Both the position numbers and the translations under genes were made by a program. The notes beneath the pieces are model-generated. The model was not told the origin of the DNA. It worked only from the letters and a program-made list of their open reading frames with translations, and did no database searches. DNA of 64,000 nucleotides, from contig NZ_JAIVFQ010000019.1 in assembly GCF_020829495.1 (NCBI RefSeq), forward strand, positions 1 to 64,000, given 5' to 3'. Source of the DNA: Nostoc favosum CHAB5714. GTDB taxonomy: Bacteria; Cyanobacteriota; Cyanobacteriia; Cyanobacteriales; Nostocaceae. Of the stretch, positions 43,736-53,500 are shown one piece after another; the stretch's first letter is position 1; the number at the start of each line of letters is the position of its first letter.

Positions 43736-45487
43736 ATGTCGTCCAAATATCGATACTTAAATGTGTTCGGAGCAACTTTTTTTCTAGCAATTCCGATATC
43801 AACAACTAACCCGCTTTTAGCAAAAACAGCACCTCCAAGACTCTTTACACAGCAAATACCAACAATTCCTCAGAGTCCACAAGTTCCTTCTCCAATAGAA
43901 AGAAGAGAAGAACTGCAAATACCTCCTGCTTCAGTGCCTATGCCTGAAATTCCCAAAATAAACCGAGAAAAAATTAAAGTTGAAAGGTTCATATTCAAAG
44001 GCAATACTGTCTTATCAACTCAACAACTAGAATCAGTAGTTGCTTCTTACACAGGCAGAGAAATTACATTTTCAGAATTGCTCGAAGCTCGTACAGCAGT
44101 CACGAGGCTGTACACTGAACAAGGATATCTAACTTCTGGAGCCTTCTTTCCTGTTAAAGAGAATCAAGCGATTACAGCCAGTGGAGGAGTAGTCACTATA
44201 CAAATTGTTGAAGGCAAGTTAGAGAAAATCAATGTTATGGGTAGCGCACGATTACAAAATTATATTCGTGAACGCTTACGGACAAACACTACTGAAGTAT
44301 TTAATAGCAAACATTTGCTGACAGCTTTGCAATTATTGCAAACAGATCCTTTGGTTGAGAAAATTTCTACAGTTATAGATAAAGGCTCTCAATCAAGTAC
44401 TTCTGTTTTAAACGTTACAGTCCAAGCACGTCAACCCTTTAGAATTGAAGCTTTCTTAGATAACTCTCGCTCACCTGCCATTGGCAGTTTTCAGAGACGA
44501 GTTGAGTTAAGCAATGCTAACCTCTTGGGACTAGGAGATCGGTTGAGTCTGGGGTATAGAAACACTGAGGGCAGTAATACTCTAACAGCTGATTATTCTA
44601 TTCCTCTCAATTCCCAAAACGGGACTGTGCAGTTTTTTTATGCAAATTCTTCTGCCAATGTTATTGAGCGTCCTTTTAGCAGACTAGATATTCTTTCTGG
44701 TGCTCGTGCTTACGAAGTGACTTTGCGTCAGCCAATACTACGACAAGCCAGCCCTAATTCAACTCAAGAATTTGCTTTAGGATTGACAGCTTCCCGACTA
44801 GAGAGCGAGTCATCATTACTCAACACTCCTTTTCCTTTAAGTGCTGGCGCAGATTCTAAAGGGCGAACGCGAATTTTCGCTCTCAGATTTTTTCAAGAAT
44901 GGACACAACGCACAAGACAAGGAGCATTATTGGCACGCTCCCAGTTCAATTTGGGAGTTGGTGCAATTGATGCCACAGTTAACGATTCCGCTCCTGACAG
45001 TCGCTTCTTCTCTTGGCGAGGACAAGCTTCATGGCTACAGCGTTTAGCAGCGAATGGTACATCCTTGGTTGTCAGAGCAGATATTCAGCTAGCTTCTCGC
45101 CCTCTTGTGCCATTAGAACAATTTGCTAATGGTGGTATAAATTCGGTCAGGGGTTACAGACAGGATACATTTTTGTCTGATAACGGAGCTTTACTATCAA
45201 TTGAAGCACGTATTCCCGCTTGGAGAACAGACACTGAACAATTACAGGTCATTCCCTTTTTTGATGTGGGAACTTCCTGGAATAATACTACTGGTAAAGA
45301 TACTGGAATAACAGTATTTACAGGAACACTGGCATCTATCGGGCTTGGTATACAGTACCAGTTAGAAGATCGCCTTAATGCTCGTCTTGATTGGGGCGTT
45401 CCTTTGATCCCTGCTGACACTAACTCAAATTTAGAAACATGGCAAGAAAACGGATTTTATTTTTCTATCAATTACCGACTGCTTTAA
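43736..45487 (+). CDS. TpsB outer-membrane transporter (ShlB/FhaC/HecB family)
   Basis: A 583-residue outer-membrane protein. It has a signal sequence, a proline-rich stretch (residues ~40-75), two POTRA domains (VERFIFKGNTVLSTQQLESVV at ~80-150 and LEKINVMGSARLQNYIRERL at ~155-225) and a 16-strand barrel ending in FYFSINYRLL with the C-terminal aromatic needed for assembly. The conserved VRGYRQDTFLSDNG motif (VRGY/F box) is seen near residue 470. It would secrete the upstream TpsA. The next gene overlaps its end by 49 bases. Confidence 0.9.
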   Translation: MSSKYRYLNVFGATFFLAIPISTTNPLLAKTAPPRLFTQQIPTIPQSPQVPSPIERREELQIPPASVPMPEIPKINREKIKVERFIFKGNTVLSTQQLESVVASYTGREITFSELLEARTAVTRLYTEQGYLTSGAFFPVKENQAITASGGVVTIQIVEGKLEKINVMGSARLQNYIRERLRTNTTEVFNSKHLLTALQLLQTDPLVEKISTVIDKGSQSSTSVLNVTVQARQPFRIEAFLDNSRSPAIGSFQRRVELSNANLLGLGDRLSLGYRNTEGSNTLTADYSIPLNSQNGTVQFFYANSSANVIERPFSRLDILSGARAYEVTLRQPILRQASPNSTQEFALGLTASRLESESSLLNTPFPLSAGADSKGRTRIFALRFFQEWTQRTRQGALLARSQFNLGVGAIDATVNDSAPDSRFFSWRGQASWLQRLAANGTSLVVRADIQLASRPLVPLEQFANGGINSVRGYRQDTFLSDNGALLSIEARIPAWRTDTEQLQVIPFFDVGTSWNNTTGKDTGITVFTGTLASIGLGIQYQLEDRLNARLDWGVPLIPADTNSNLETWQENGFYFSINYRLL

Positions 45488-47982
45488 AATATTTAATCTT
45501 GGGACTATCTTTAACGGTAGTGATAGTTTTATGTCAAGTCCAAGCCAAATCCCAAACTTCTGCAAATTTAGAACAGTCTCAAGCACAACTTCTCAATCAA
45601 CAAGGATTTGAAGAGTTAAATAAAGGACAGCCTCAAGCCGCATTACAAACATGGAAAGCAGCTTACAATATTTACTACAAATTAAAAGATTCTGATGGCA
45701 TTGCTGGTAGCTTAATTAATCAAAGTTTAGCACTACAAGCAAGTGGTTCATATCTTAGTGCTTGTCAAACTCTAAGCAAGATTCTAGAGCTAGAGGATTG
45801 GATTTGCTCTAGCCCGATTGAATTACGGGAAATTTCTCAACAAGCCTATCTAGAGACGTTAAAGTTTGCTTTGGAAAAACAGCCATTTTCAAGAGTCAGA
45901 ATTATTGGACTCCGCAATCTAGGTGATGTGCTGCGGCTGATTGGTAATCCAGAAGCATCTTCGATTATATTATTCAATGCTATGGCAATGGCTGAAACTC
46001 TAGATTCAAAACAATCAGATATTTATAATCAAATTTTATTGAGTTTAGGTAATACAGAACGTGCCCTTTACATCCAAGCTAAAGGGAAATATCAGCTAAC
46101 TGATGATGTATTTACTAAACAGAAATCACTTAAAAAACTTAAGTCAAAAGCTCAAAATGCTCTGAAATTTTATCAAGAGTTAGCAGGCAGAAAACAAAAT
46201 GTACTTCCCCTGCAAGCAAAAATCAACCAGTTAAGTTTAATCTTAGAGATAGAAAAGTGGAAGAGCATAGTAATTTTAGAAAATCCAACTACAAATGAAT
46301 ACCTTCAAACATTAGTTAATAGCTTATTAAGTCGCCCGGAAAGATTTGAATCATTCCCTGCAATCGAATCTATCTATGCTCAACTTAATATCGCTCAGAG
46401 TTTAGTGCAAATTGACCAAGATATCCAGTTAAAGCAACTTGTTTTCTCCAGAAAAGATAATCCGTTATCAATTTCATTACTATTAGCGAATAAAGCTAAC
46501 ACTTTAGCCCAAAAGCTGAATAATAACCGAGCCGAATCTTATGCATTAGGAACGATTGCTACCATCTACAACTCTTTAGGTAAAACACTTGAAGCAACAC
46601 AATATTTTGAAAAAGCTATGGGACTAGCTCAATCAGTACAAGCTTGGGATATTGCTTATGAGTGGCAATGGCAATTAGGACGTTTATATCGAGTCTTAAG
46701 AAAAGTTGATAAAGCCAATCAAGTATATGAATCTGCTATTAACAGTCTTGAACAAGTTCGAGGTAATCTTCTAGGGGTAAACCCGGAAATTCAATTTAAT
46801 TTCAAGGATAAAGTTGAACCTATTTACCATGAATATATGGAGTTGTTATTTTCCCAAGATGAGGTAAAGTCAAAACGAGCAGTTGAAATTCAAGAGAAGC
46901 TAAGACTCGCTGAAATAGAGAATTTTTTACAATGTGGTAGATTGAATTTATCTTCTTTAAGGAATGAACAAACTCTAAAAGAATTATTTCCAATTATTTA
47001 TTTAATTAAGTTGAGAGAGCAAGTAGAAGTAGTTGTTAGAACACCCCAAAAATTTTATCGCCATACAGTAGACTTTAACCAAATAGCTGACCCCATTGAT
47101 AATTTACTTAAAATTGTTCAAAAAAAGCAGTTTGTTAGAACTGAAGATGTTAACTATTTTATCTATTCTAAAACTCTTTATAACCTCTTGTTTTCTCCGA
47201 TTAAGCAGTATCTTCCTAGTTCAGGAAGTTTAGGATTTGTTCTAGATAGCTATTTCCAGAATTTACCTATCGATATGTTATATGATGGAAAAAAATATTT
47301 GACTGATTCATATAGCATTGTCACAGCTTCAAGCTTTCAACAATTGCACAATCATTCGGCTAAATTCCAAAATTCTAATATTTTAATTGGCGGGATTTCT
47401 CAACCTAGTCCTAGTCTTAACGACCCCTCAGTTCCTAAAAATTTACCAGCTTTGCCAGAAGTCAAAGCAGAAATTGAAAATATCAAAAAAAATACTACTT
47501 CTGTTTTAACTTTAATTGATAGTGATTTTAATAGTCGCAGCTTTCAACAAAAAATTGAAAAAAATTCATTTTCTTTAGTTCATTTGAGTACTCACGCTCA
47601 ATTCAGTTCTGACCCTGAACAAACCTTTGTCTTGACTTGGGACAAACCTTTAAATGTCAAAGACTTGAAATTTTTGCTCAAAAATGAAGGCGACACAATT
47701 AATTTACTTGTTTTAAGTGCTTGTCAAACTGCAAAGGGTGATAAACGCTCTGCCCTTGGAATTGCTGGAATAGCTGTACAAGCCGGAGCACGCAGTACAT
47801 TAGCTAGTTTGTGGCTAGTTGATGCTGATTCTACTGCTCTATTGATGGAGGAGTTCTACAAAGGATTGAAAAATGGACTTGTTTTACCAGAAGCACTAAG
47901 ACTTGCAAAACTGAGTTTGTTGTCTAGTGAAAAATATTTCCATCCCTATTACTGGGCTGGCTTTATTCTTGTTGGCAACTGA
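45439..47982 (+). CDS. CHAT-domain protease-like protein with TPRs
   Basis: An 847-residue exported protein. An N-terminal hydrophobic signal/anchor (LKYLILGLSLTVVIVLCQV) leads to TPR-like helices (QQGFEELNKGQPQAALQTWKAA, AESYALGTIATIYNSLGKTLEATQYFEKAMG). The C-terminal CHAT (caspase-like) domain has HLSTHAQF with the catalytic His near 719 and LSACQTAKGD with the catalytic Cys near 762, then AGARSTLASLWLVDADST. The start overlaps tpsB. CHAT proteins are cysteine peptidases; in this cyanobacterial TpsA-TpsB-CHAT series the substrate is unknown. Confidence 0.85.
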   Translation: MARKRILFFYQLPTALKYLILGLSLTVVIVLCQVQAKSQTSANLEQSQAQLLNQQGFEELNKGQPQAALQTWKAAYNIYYKLKDSDGIAGSLINQSLALQASGSYLSACQTLSKILELEDWICSSPIELREISQQAYLETLKFALEKQPFSRVRIIGLRNLGDVLRLIGNPEASSIILFNAMAMAETLDSKQSDIYNQILLSLGNTERALYIQAKGKYQLTDDVFTKQKSLKKLKSKAQNALKFYQELAGRKQNVLPLQAKINQLSLILEIEKWKSIVILENPTTNEYLQTLVNSLLSRPERFESFPAIESIYAQLNIAQSLVQIDQDIQLKQLVFSRKDNPLSISLLLANKANTLAQKLNNNRAESYALGTIATIYNSLGKTLEATQYFEKAMGLAQSVQAWDIAYEWQWQLGRLYRVLRKVDKANQVYESAINSLEQVRGNLLGVNPEIQFNFKDKVEPIYHEYMELLFSQDEVKSKRAVEIQEKLRLAEIENFLQCGRLNLSSLRNEQTLKELFPIIYLIKLREQVEVVVRTPQKFYRHTVDFNQIADPIDNLLKIVQKKQFVRTEDVNYFIYSKTLYNLLFSPIKQYLPSSGSLGFVLDSYFQNLPIDMLYDGKKYLTDSYSIVTASSFQQLHNHSAKFQNSNILIGGISQPSPSLNDPSVPKNLPALPEVKAEIENIKKNTTSVLTLIDSDFNSRSFQQKIEKNSFSLVHLSTHAQFSSDPEQTFVLTWDKPLNVKDLKFLLKNEGDTINLLVLSACQTAKGDKRSALGIAGIAVQAGARSTLASLWLVDADSTALLMEEFYKGLKNGLVLPEALRLAKLSLLSSEKYFHPYYWAGFILVGN

Positions 47983-47999
47983 GTCAAAAAGCATGTCAG

Positions 48000-48030
48000 T
48001 GGAAGCATAAGTTGTCTACTGCTTCCATTT
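48000..48030 (+). terminator. Hairpin after the CHAT gene
   Basis: TGGAAGCA (48000-48007) and TGCTTCCA (48020-48027), followed by ttta, 18 bases after the stop codon; a likely terminator for the TpsA-TpsB-CHAT unit. Confidence 0.55.
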
Positions 48031-48047
48031 ATAGACCAGTTATCGTC

Positions 48048-48251
48048 CAGGGCGGCCGCATCTAAATTACTCTTGATCACAACTAAGTTGAGAAGCAACG
48101 AAAAATTAGCTTTTCTCGTTTAATTTATTTTCCAAGACTCAATGCAATGTCTACGACGGGCTATTCGGTGTCGCTAAAACAGAGCTTAATGAGATTATTC
48201 TCAAGTCTATTGAGAATAAAATAGTTTTATTGACGTGATGCGGCCGCCCTG
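48048..48251. mobile_element. 204 bp MITE-like element with NotI-containing ends
   Basis: Terminal inverted repeats CAGGGCGGCCGCATC (48048-48062) and its exact complement (48237-48251) are flanked by the direct repeat AGTTATCGTC (48038-48047 and 48252-48261). GC-rich ends around an AT-rich interior stand out sharply. There is no gene inside. The 10-base duplication fits IS4-like transposases. Confidence 0.75.
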
Positions 48252-48325
48252 AGTTATCGTCCCACCGACAAAGCACTGTGCAACAACTTATGGTGTCGTC
48301 TGCAACGAGTCAGCACTGGTTAAAT

Positions 48326-49357
48326 CTAACCGCCCCTTGCTCTTTCTCGTCTTTTCTGGCTCTGATCTGCAATTTTCGCTCCTGCTTCTGCTTTGACTAA
48401 TTCATCGGCATTATTCTCTTTTCGAGCTAATTTGGTTGCAGTTGCATATGCAGATATGGCCGCAGATGGCAAGTATGCCTCTAGGTAGCGATCGCCTAAT
48501 AATCGATAGATAGTGGGATTTTTACTACCTGCTTTTGCTCTTGCCTTTAACACCAGAATCGATTCGTTCACCAAGTTCTCTGTTTCGTATACACTATCTA
48601 CATCAATAGCCAATTCATCTTGGAACTGATTGAGACTTTGAAGACGATTGATTGTCGTCGCTATCTCTTGTGCCTTATCAGTAGGGACTATCAGGAGGAT
48701 GGAGGCACTAGCAGCAATCGGCTCATCTCCACGATTAGCAATGACGTTTACATTGTAAACATTCCCTGACTCCATAGCTGGCTGATCTTTCGGGTATGGC
48801 AGTTGAGTTGCCTTAACCTCAACTGACCAGTTAACTCCTTTGCCTTCGATTTGCACCATATAGCTAGTAGCTTCAGGAGTGGCAGACCAAGATAGTATCG
48901 GATTAGTATTTAAAATGACGACACCATAGGGAGTGATTAATGTAGGTATATTTTCATCTTCCCCTGGCCCTTTGGGTGTCACACAGGTATACCCATTTTT
49001 CAAAGTACAATTCTCAAATCGGCGCTGGGAAAGCGGTAAACAATGTTCACTTACAGTACTATCTGTGAGGTATAAAAGCTTTCCATGTGAATAACAAAAA
49101 ATTTCAACCTTACGCCCACGAACTGGATGAATTTTGTCATCTTTACAAAGCTTACTTTGGGGTGTCCAATTGATATCGCCACTAATAACTTTTGCTACAA
49201 CTTCACAGTCTCGCTCATGTGAATCGCTTCTACCTACTGATTGAGCTTGTCCCCCTGCACTGCTAAAGCTTGAAAACAACAGTATTAATGCAATGGCTAC
49301 GAATTGAGAGTTTGAAACTTTTTTTCTTTTGGCTGTTGACTTTGGTACAATCAGCAT
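48326..49357 (-). CDS. Exported protein with Ig-like and helical repeat regions
   Basis: A 343-residue exported protein. A signal peptide (FVAIALILLFSSFSSAGGQA) leads to a Cys-containing region (VEIFCYSHGKLLYLTD, ENCTLKNGYTCV), then an Ig-like ILSWSATPEATSYMVQIEG domain and a helical, TPR-like end (NPTIYRLLGDRYLEAYLPSAAI). It is the third gene of the minus-strand operon, 59 bases after the kinase. It is probably periplasmic; the link to the kinase is positional. Confidence 0.65.
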   Translation of the reverse strand: MLIVPKSTAKRKKVSNSQFVAIALILLFSSFSSAGGQAQSVGRSDSHERDCEVVAKVISGDINWTPQSKLCKDDKIHPVRGRKVEIFCYSHGKLLYLTDSTVSEHCLPLSQRRFENCTLKNGYTCVTPKGPGEDENIPTLITPYGVVILNTNPILSWSATPEATSYMVQIEGKGVNWSVEVKATQLPYPKDQPAMESGNVYNVNVIANRGDEPIAASASILLIVPTDKAQEIATTINRLQSLNQFQDELAIDVDSVYETENLVNESILVLKARAKAGSKNPTIYRLLGDRYLEAYLPSAAISAYATATKLARKENNADELVKAEAGAKIADQSQKRRERARGG

Positions 49358-49416
49358 TCCTATTATTTAGTAATTTTCTATCTATTTGATAGCTTATCGA
49401 AATTCACGCACCTTAG

Positions 49417-51156
49417 TCAATTTGTTGGAAAAATGCGCTGTAGAATTTGTTGTTTCCATTCTGAGATTTCTGGTAGACCAGAATTATTTGATATTAAGCA
49501 AACTTCCCAATGTGTCCTAGCATTATCCAACTCACCTAACGCTTCTTGTGTTTTTGCTAGCAAGCAGTGAGCATCTACTCTTCGAGAATCTAATTTCACC
49601 GATTTCTGCAAGTAATCTTTGGCCTCTGCGTAACGCTGTTGTTTGAATCTTGCCCAGCCTAAATTTTTGTACAAGGCTGCTTGCCATACTGGATCTGAAG
49701 TGCCTTTCAATCCTTCAAGTGCTAGTTGTGCTGCCTCAGAGTATTTTTCTTGTATATTTTTGAGCCGTGATAAATTGTTGACAGCATTCATCGGTTGATT
49801 CTTGCCGTACTTAATCGATAACTTGTATTGCTGCTCTGCTTGGTCATATTGACCTTGCTCATCGTAAAAATTGCCGAGATTATAGTGCAGTTCCCAAGCA
49901 TTAGGCTTGAGTTTGAAAGCTTTTTGGTAGTTCTCAATTGCACAGTTGAAGTCCTGAGTTACCTGGCAAGCTACTGCCAAGTTATTATATATTTCATCAT
50001 CTTTTGGATTGTAAATTAATGCTAATTCATAATATTTTTTAGCTATTTTAGGTTCATTCATATAATGTCCAGCTTGATTAAAATAGTAAGCAGACAAAGC
50101 CAAATTAATTTGTTTAAAACTAGTATTAATAGTTGCTAATAATGAGCCTGCTAAAAATAATTTAAATATATTTGAAACCAAAAAACGATTAAGTTTTAAT
50201 TTAAATGGTAAACGCTGCAAACGTTCCAATATTACTTGAGTTGTCTGTGGGCGTTGTCCTGGAAAAGGAGCCATCATGTCATCAAGTAAATCAGCAAGAG
50301 GCTTATCAATTTGTGGTGCTTTATCTCTCCAGATTAGTCTTCCTGTGTTTTGATCTATTGGTAATTCCAATAGTGATATCCCCGTTAACAAATTCACAAA
50401 AGTTCGTCCCAAAGCATAAAAGTCTGATTGAGGCAATGCTTGACCGTTAAGTTGTTCAAGTGGAGAAAATCGAATCGTTCTAACAACTGTTACTTCATAT
50501 CCACTACTGAAACGTGTTCTTTTATTCACTCCACTAGCGCCAACTTTTGCTAAATATGTTGTGGTAATCTGTCTGGATGCTCCAAAATCAACGAGTGCCA
50601 GTTGACCATCAGGTTGATAGATAATATTTTCTGGTTTAATATCTCTATGAAAAAAGCCAGAGCGGTGTACAGATTCCAGAATATCAACTAGTTGTGCTAA
50701 CCAATCCAGTGCCACTTTTTGAGGAATTATTCCATAAGATTTTAACCACTGTTGTAAATTTTCTCCTTCAACTTTTTCCATTACTAAACAGTGCAATACT
50801 AGACGACCGTCCTTCAGTTTAAAAGTGAAATAGTCATCCACACCACACTTAGGAACTCCTGGATGATATAACGTCTGTAATATAAGTGATTCTCTCTGAA
50901 CCAGACGAACTAATTTAGGATCGCTCCACCTTAGTACTTTCATTACTCTGATTCTAGATTTTGTCCCCCATGACGGCTCAACGTCTTCAACCTCAAAAAC
51001 ATCTGTATAGGTAGACGGATCTTCATCCAAAGAACGCAATGGGCGCAGTAAACGAATGCGCCCATCTATTAGTAAGGGATTACCACAAGCTAAACAATTT
51101 TCAGTATCTTCAGGATTATGCCGCCTACTACACAAGGGATTTATACAGTAGCTCAC
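49417..51156 (-). CDS. Serine/threonine protein kinase with zinc ribbon and TPRs
   Basis: A 579-residue protein. It has an N-terminal zinc ribbon (CINPLCSRRHNPEDTENCLACG), a kinase domain (~30-310) with HRDIKPENIIY and VDFGASRQ, an HQP-like activation segment, and APE-like FSPLEQLNG. A hydrophobic stretch near 325-345 (LFLAGSLLATINTSF) anchors it, and five to six TPRs follow (YNPKDDEIYNNLAVACQVTQDFNCAIENYQKAFKLKP). It would phosphorylate target proteins on Ser/Thr. Its ATG overlaps the STAND gene stop by 4 bases, so the two proteins are co-translated. Confidence 0.9.
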   Translation of the reverse strand: MSYCINPLCSRRHNPEDTENCLACGNPLLIDGRIRLLRPLRSLDEDPSTYTDVFEVEDVEPSWGTKSRIRVMKVLRWSDPKLVRLVQRESLILQTLYHPGVPKCGVDDYFTFKLKDGRLVLHCLVMEKVEGENLQQWLKSYGIIPQKVALDWLAQLVDILESVHRSGFFHRDIKPENIIYQPDGQLALVDFGASRQITTTYLAKVGASGVNKRTRFSSGYEVTVVRTIRFSPLEQLNGQALPQSDFYALGRTFVNLLTGISLLELPIDQNTGRLIWRDKAPQIDKPLADLLDDMMAPFPGQRPQTTQVILERLQRLPFKLKLNRFLVSNIFKLFLAGSLLATINTSFKQINLALSAYYFNQAGHYMNEPKIAKKYYELALIYNPKDDEIYNNLAVACQVTQDFNCAIENYQKAFKLKPNAWELHYNLGNFYDEQGQYDQAEQQYKLSIKYGKNQPMNAVNNLSRLKNIQEKYSEAAQLALEGLKGTSDPVWQAALYKNLGWARFKQQRYAEAKDYLQKSVKLDSRRVDAHCLLAKTQEALGELDNARTHWEVCLISNNSGLPEISEWKQQILQRIFPTN

Positions 51157-52598
51157 GGAGAGTTTTGCTCCTGCACATAACTGGTTAATTCTTTCTTATT
51201 TGATGATTTATATACTAAACCGTATGGATCTACTAAGATATATTTCTTAATAACTGGTTCCATACCATAGCTGAGTTCATGCTTACTTGATTTCTTACTG
51301 GCTTCAATTAACGAGCGTTGCTCTAAAGCTTCCAAAGCTGATATTACCTTTGAAATTGACATTGCTTCTAATTTTAATCGCTCTTTTAAATCATTAATAA
51401 GCTTTGAGAAAGGGATTAAAGCAGAACTTTTTGCCATCTCCTCAGCTAAGTAAACCATTACTTGCTTTTGAAGATCAGTCAAAAGCCCACTTTGTCCAAA
51501 TTGGAGATTTAACATCGCCTCAACTCGCGGGCCAATTACAGTAGTCCTATAATCGAAAAATTTTTCTAGGCTTCCCCCAAAAATGCGATTTATTCGATCA
51601 GAAACAGCCTCTAGTTCTGACGGATTTCCACGATATGTTTCAATCAATTCTTTACATTTTTCTCCAGCTATGCCCTTTTCACGCATTAACTGGATTGCTG
51701 CATCTTCTTCTAAACCTTCTATTTGAATAGATACAATAGATGAGTTTACATTCACATAAGTAATTTCTTTTAAAGGCACTTGGCTTGTTACAATTACACA
51801 ACTCTGATGTTTTTCTTGTGTAATACCAACAAAAAAATCTTCGTATTCTAATCTTTTTTCAAAAATATTTACTGGCGCTATAGCTTCAAAACCATCTAAA
51901 ACCAATAGACAACGATGTAATTGCAAATAATTTAACAATAAAGATAGCTTGGACTGAAGAGTTATATCTTCTGCTTGTTCTATATTAAAACTCTTAATTA
52001 TATCCGTAACTAAATTATCAATTGTTGAAGAACGCTTTATTGTTTTCCAAATAACATATTCGTAATTATTTGAATCTTCTAATAGTATTTCTTCTATTAA
52101 CTTTGACGCTAGTATACTTTTCCCAATTCCGGCAATTCCAATTAATGATATACACCGTTTTTTTAAAAGATTGACTTCCCTTTTTAAAATACTTATTTCA
52201 TCTTGTCGTCCATAAAAAGATGTTATTTTTGGAAAATCCCCATACAATCTAGTTGTGCCTATTAAACGATCAACATTTTGGTATGACGCTTCTAGCTTTT
52301 TCAAATATTCTTTTTTTGCTAGTTTAAGCAAAATATTTCTTAAAGTTAATTTTTTTACTTGTACTCCCTCTCCAACAACTTCTGTAAGCATTGTCCACAA
52401 CGGAGTACCTACACCAGTCTGCAAATAATGCACATTGTACCCCGAATCGTTTGCTATCTCCTTATAGTCTTTACCATCCCAAGACCCTTTGATTAAAACC
52501 ATTTCAGAGGGCGACAAATATCTTCCGGTATGCTGAAGCACCCGCTCTTCTAAAATCTCTAGTACTGCTTCTAGGTCTAAATTTTTATTTGAAGACAT
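51153..52598 (-). CDS. STAND (NB-ARC) ATPase with vMAP-type N-terminus
   Basis: A 481-residue protein. Residues 1-90 (VLEILEERVLQHTGRYLSPSEMVLIKGSW, KDYKEIANDSGYN) resemble the helix-turn-helix front of cyanobacterial vWA-MoxR-associated proteins. The NB-ARC core follows: FYGRQDEISILKREV, P-loop GIAGIGKSILA near 150, LLVLDGFEAI (Walker B) near 230 and VIVTSQVPLKE. A winged-helix end (LLTDLQKQVMVYLAEEMAK) follows. There is no sensor repeat. STAND ATPases act as switch-like signalling proteins, some in immunity. It leads the operon with the kinase. Confidence 0.8.
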   Translation of the reverse strand: MSSNKNLDLEAVLEILEERVLQHTGRYLSPSEMVLIKGSWDGKDYKEIANDSGYNVHYLQTGVGTPLWTMLTEVVGEGVQVKKLTLRNILLKLAKKEYLKKLEASYQNVDRLIGTTRLYGDFPKITSFYGRQDEISILKREVNLLKKRCISLIGIAGIGKSILASKLIEEILLEDSNNYEYVIWKTIKRSSTIDNLVTDIIKSFNIEQAEDITLQSKLSLLLNYLQLHRCLLVLDGFEAIAPVNIFEKRLEYEDFFVGITQEKHQSCVIVTSQVPLKEITYVNVNSSIVSIQIEGLEEDAAIQLMREKGIAGEKCKELIETYRGNPSELEAVSDRINRIFGGSLEKFFDYRTTVIGPRVEAMLNLQFGQSGLLTDLQKQVMVYLAEEMAKSSALIPFSKLINDLKERLKLEAMSISKVISALEALEQRSLIEASKKSSKHELSYGMEPVIKKYILVDPYGLVYKSSNKKELTSYVQEQNSP

Positions 52599-53066
52599 AC
52601 TTACCTACAATAGTACGTTATTAGCACTACCATAATAGCTATTCAAATTTTACCTAAAACTTTTATATAGCTTTTTTACAATTTTTAATAAAAAGCTACT
52701 TGCTATCATTACCTTTTACAGGATATAAGTTTAGAGTGCTACATTGCATAAATAATAACACGTCCTCAAAAAATGTCATTAAAGCTACAATTGAGCTTTA
52801 AGTACAAGAACTCAAGGAGGCAGAGGCTCAGGTGCAAATTTTGGAAGGTAGTAGTGGAGGCAAAATCTGCGGTAAGTACCGTCTGAGCGAAAGTCTCTTT
52901 CTATTAGACATTATCTAAGGTTATCACAAGTCCTTAGATACTCCCAAAACACTTATGGACTATGGAGATATTGAAAACTCAAAACCAAAAAAGAAGATAG
53001 CGTCGATACTAGGCGACTAAAACTTCTGTAATATCAAGCTAATTGAAGCAAAACATGGAGGTAAAT

Positions 53067-53132
53067 ATGAAACAATCAAAAAGCCTAAAGCACAAAGCGC
53101 CACTAAGGAGTAGGCGCTTTGTCTGTTTGTAA
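53067..53132 (+). CDS. Possible 21-residue basic peptide
   Basis: MKQSKSLKHKAPLRSRRFVC, behind a perfect GGAGGT site with good spacing. Its 3' half coincides with a 10-base perfect hairpin (53092-53122, ACAAAGCGCC/GGCGCTTTGT). It may be a leader peptide with attenuator, or a chance frame over a terminator. Confidence 0.3.
   Translation: MKQSKSLKHKAPLRSRRFVCL
53092..53122 (+). terminator. Strong 10-base hairpin
   Basis: ACAAAGCGCC (53092-53101) and GGCGCTTTGT (53113-53122) with an 11-base loop, followed by ctgtttg. It overlaps the small open frame and could terminate or attenuate transcription. Confidence 0.5.
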
Positions 53133-53500
53133 AATTCATCGTTTAAAAGAGCGGGGTTGATCTCGAAGGAACAAAATAAGTTGTCGTTGAAGTTTGGCGA
53201 CCAAGACGACTACTAAATTTGTCCGAGAGTATAATCCGCGCTGCCAGATCCATTATAGGATCTGCCGCTTGGAAAGTCCATTCCTTGCGGTGTGTTTTGG
53301 CTGTCGAAATTCATAAATTTCTGTAAAGTTAAGTTTGATTAAGAAATATCCCGAATTTTGTAGTTAAAAGCAGTAGCAGTGCGAGTAACAGTTATCAGTT
53401 ATCAATTGGAATTTACAGTCCTTGATAACTGTCAACTATTGACTGATAACTGATACAACCCCCTCTGAAGCTTGTAAACCGAGTTATCAGAGGCGAAATC

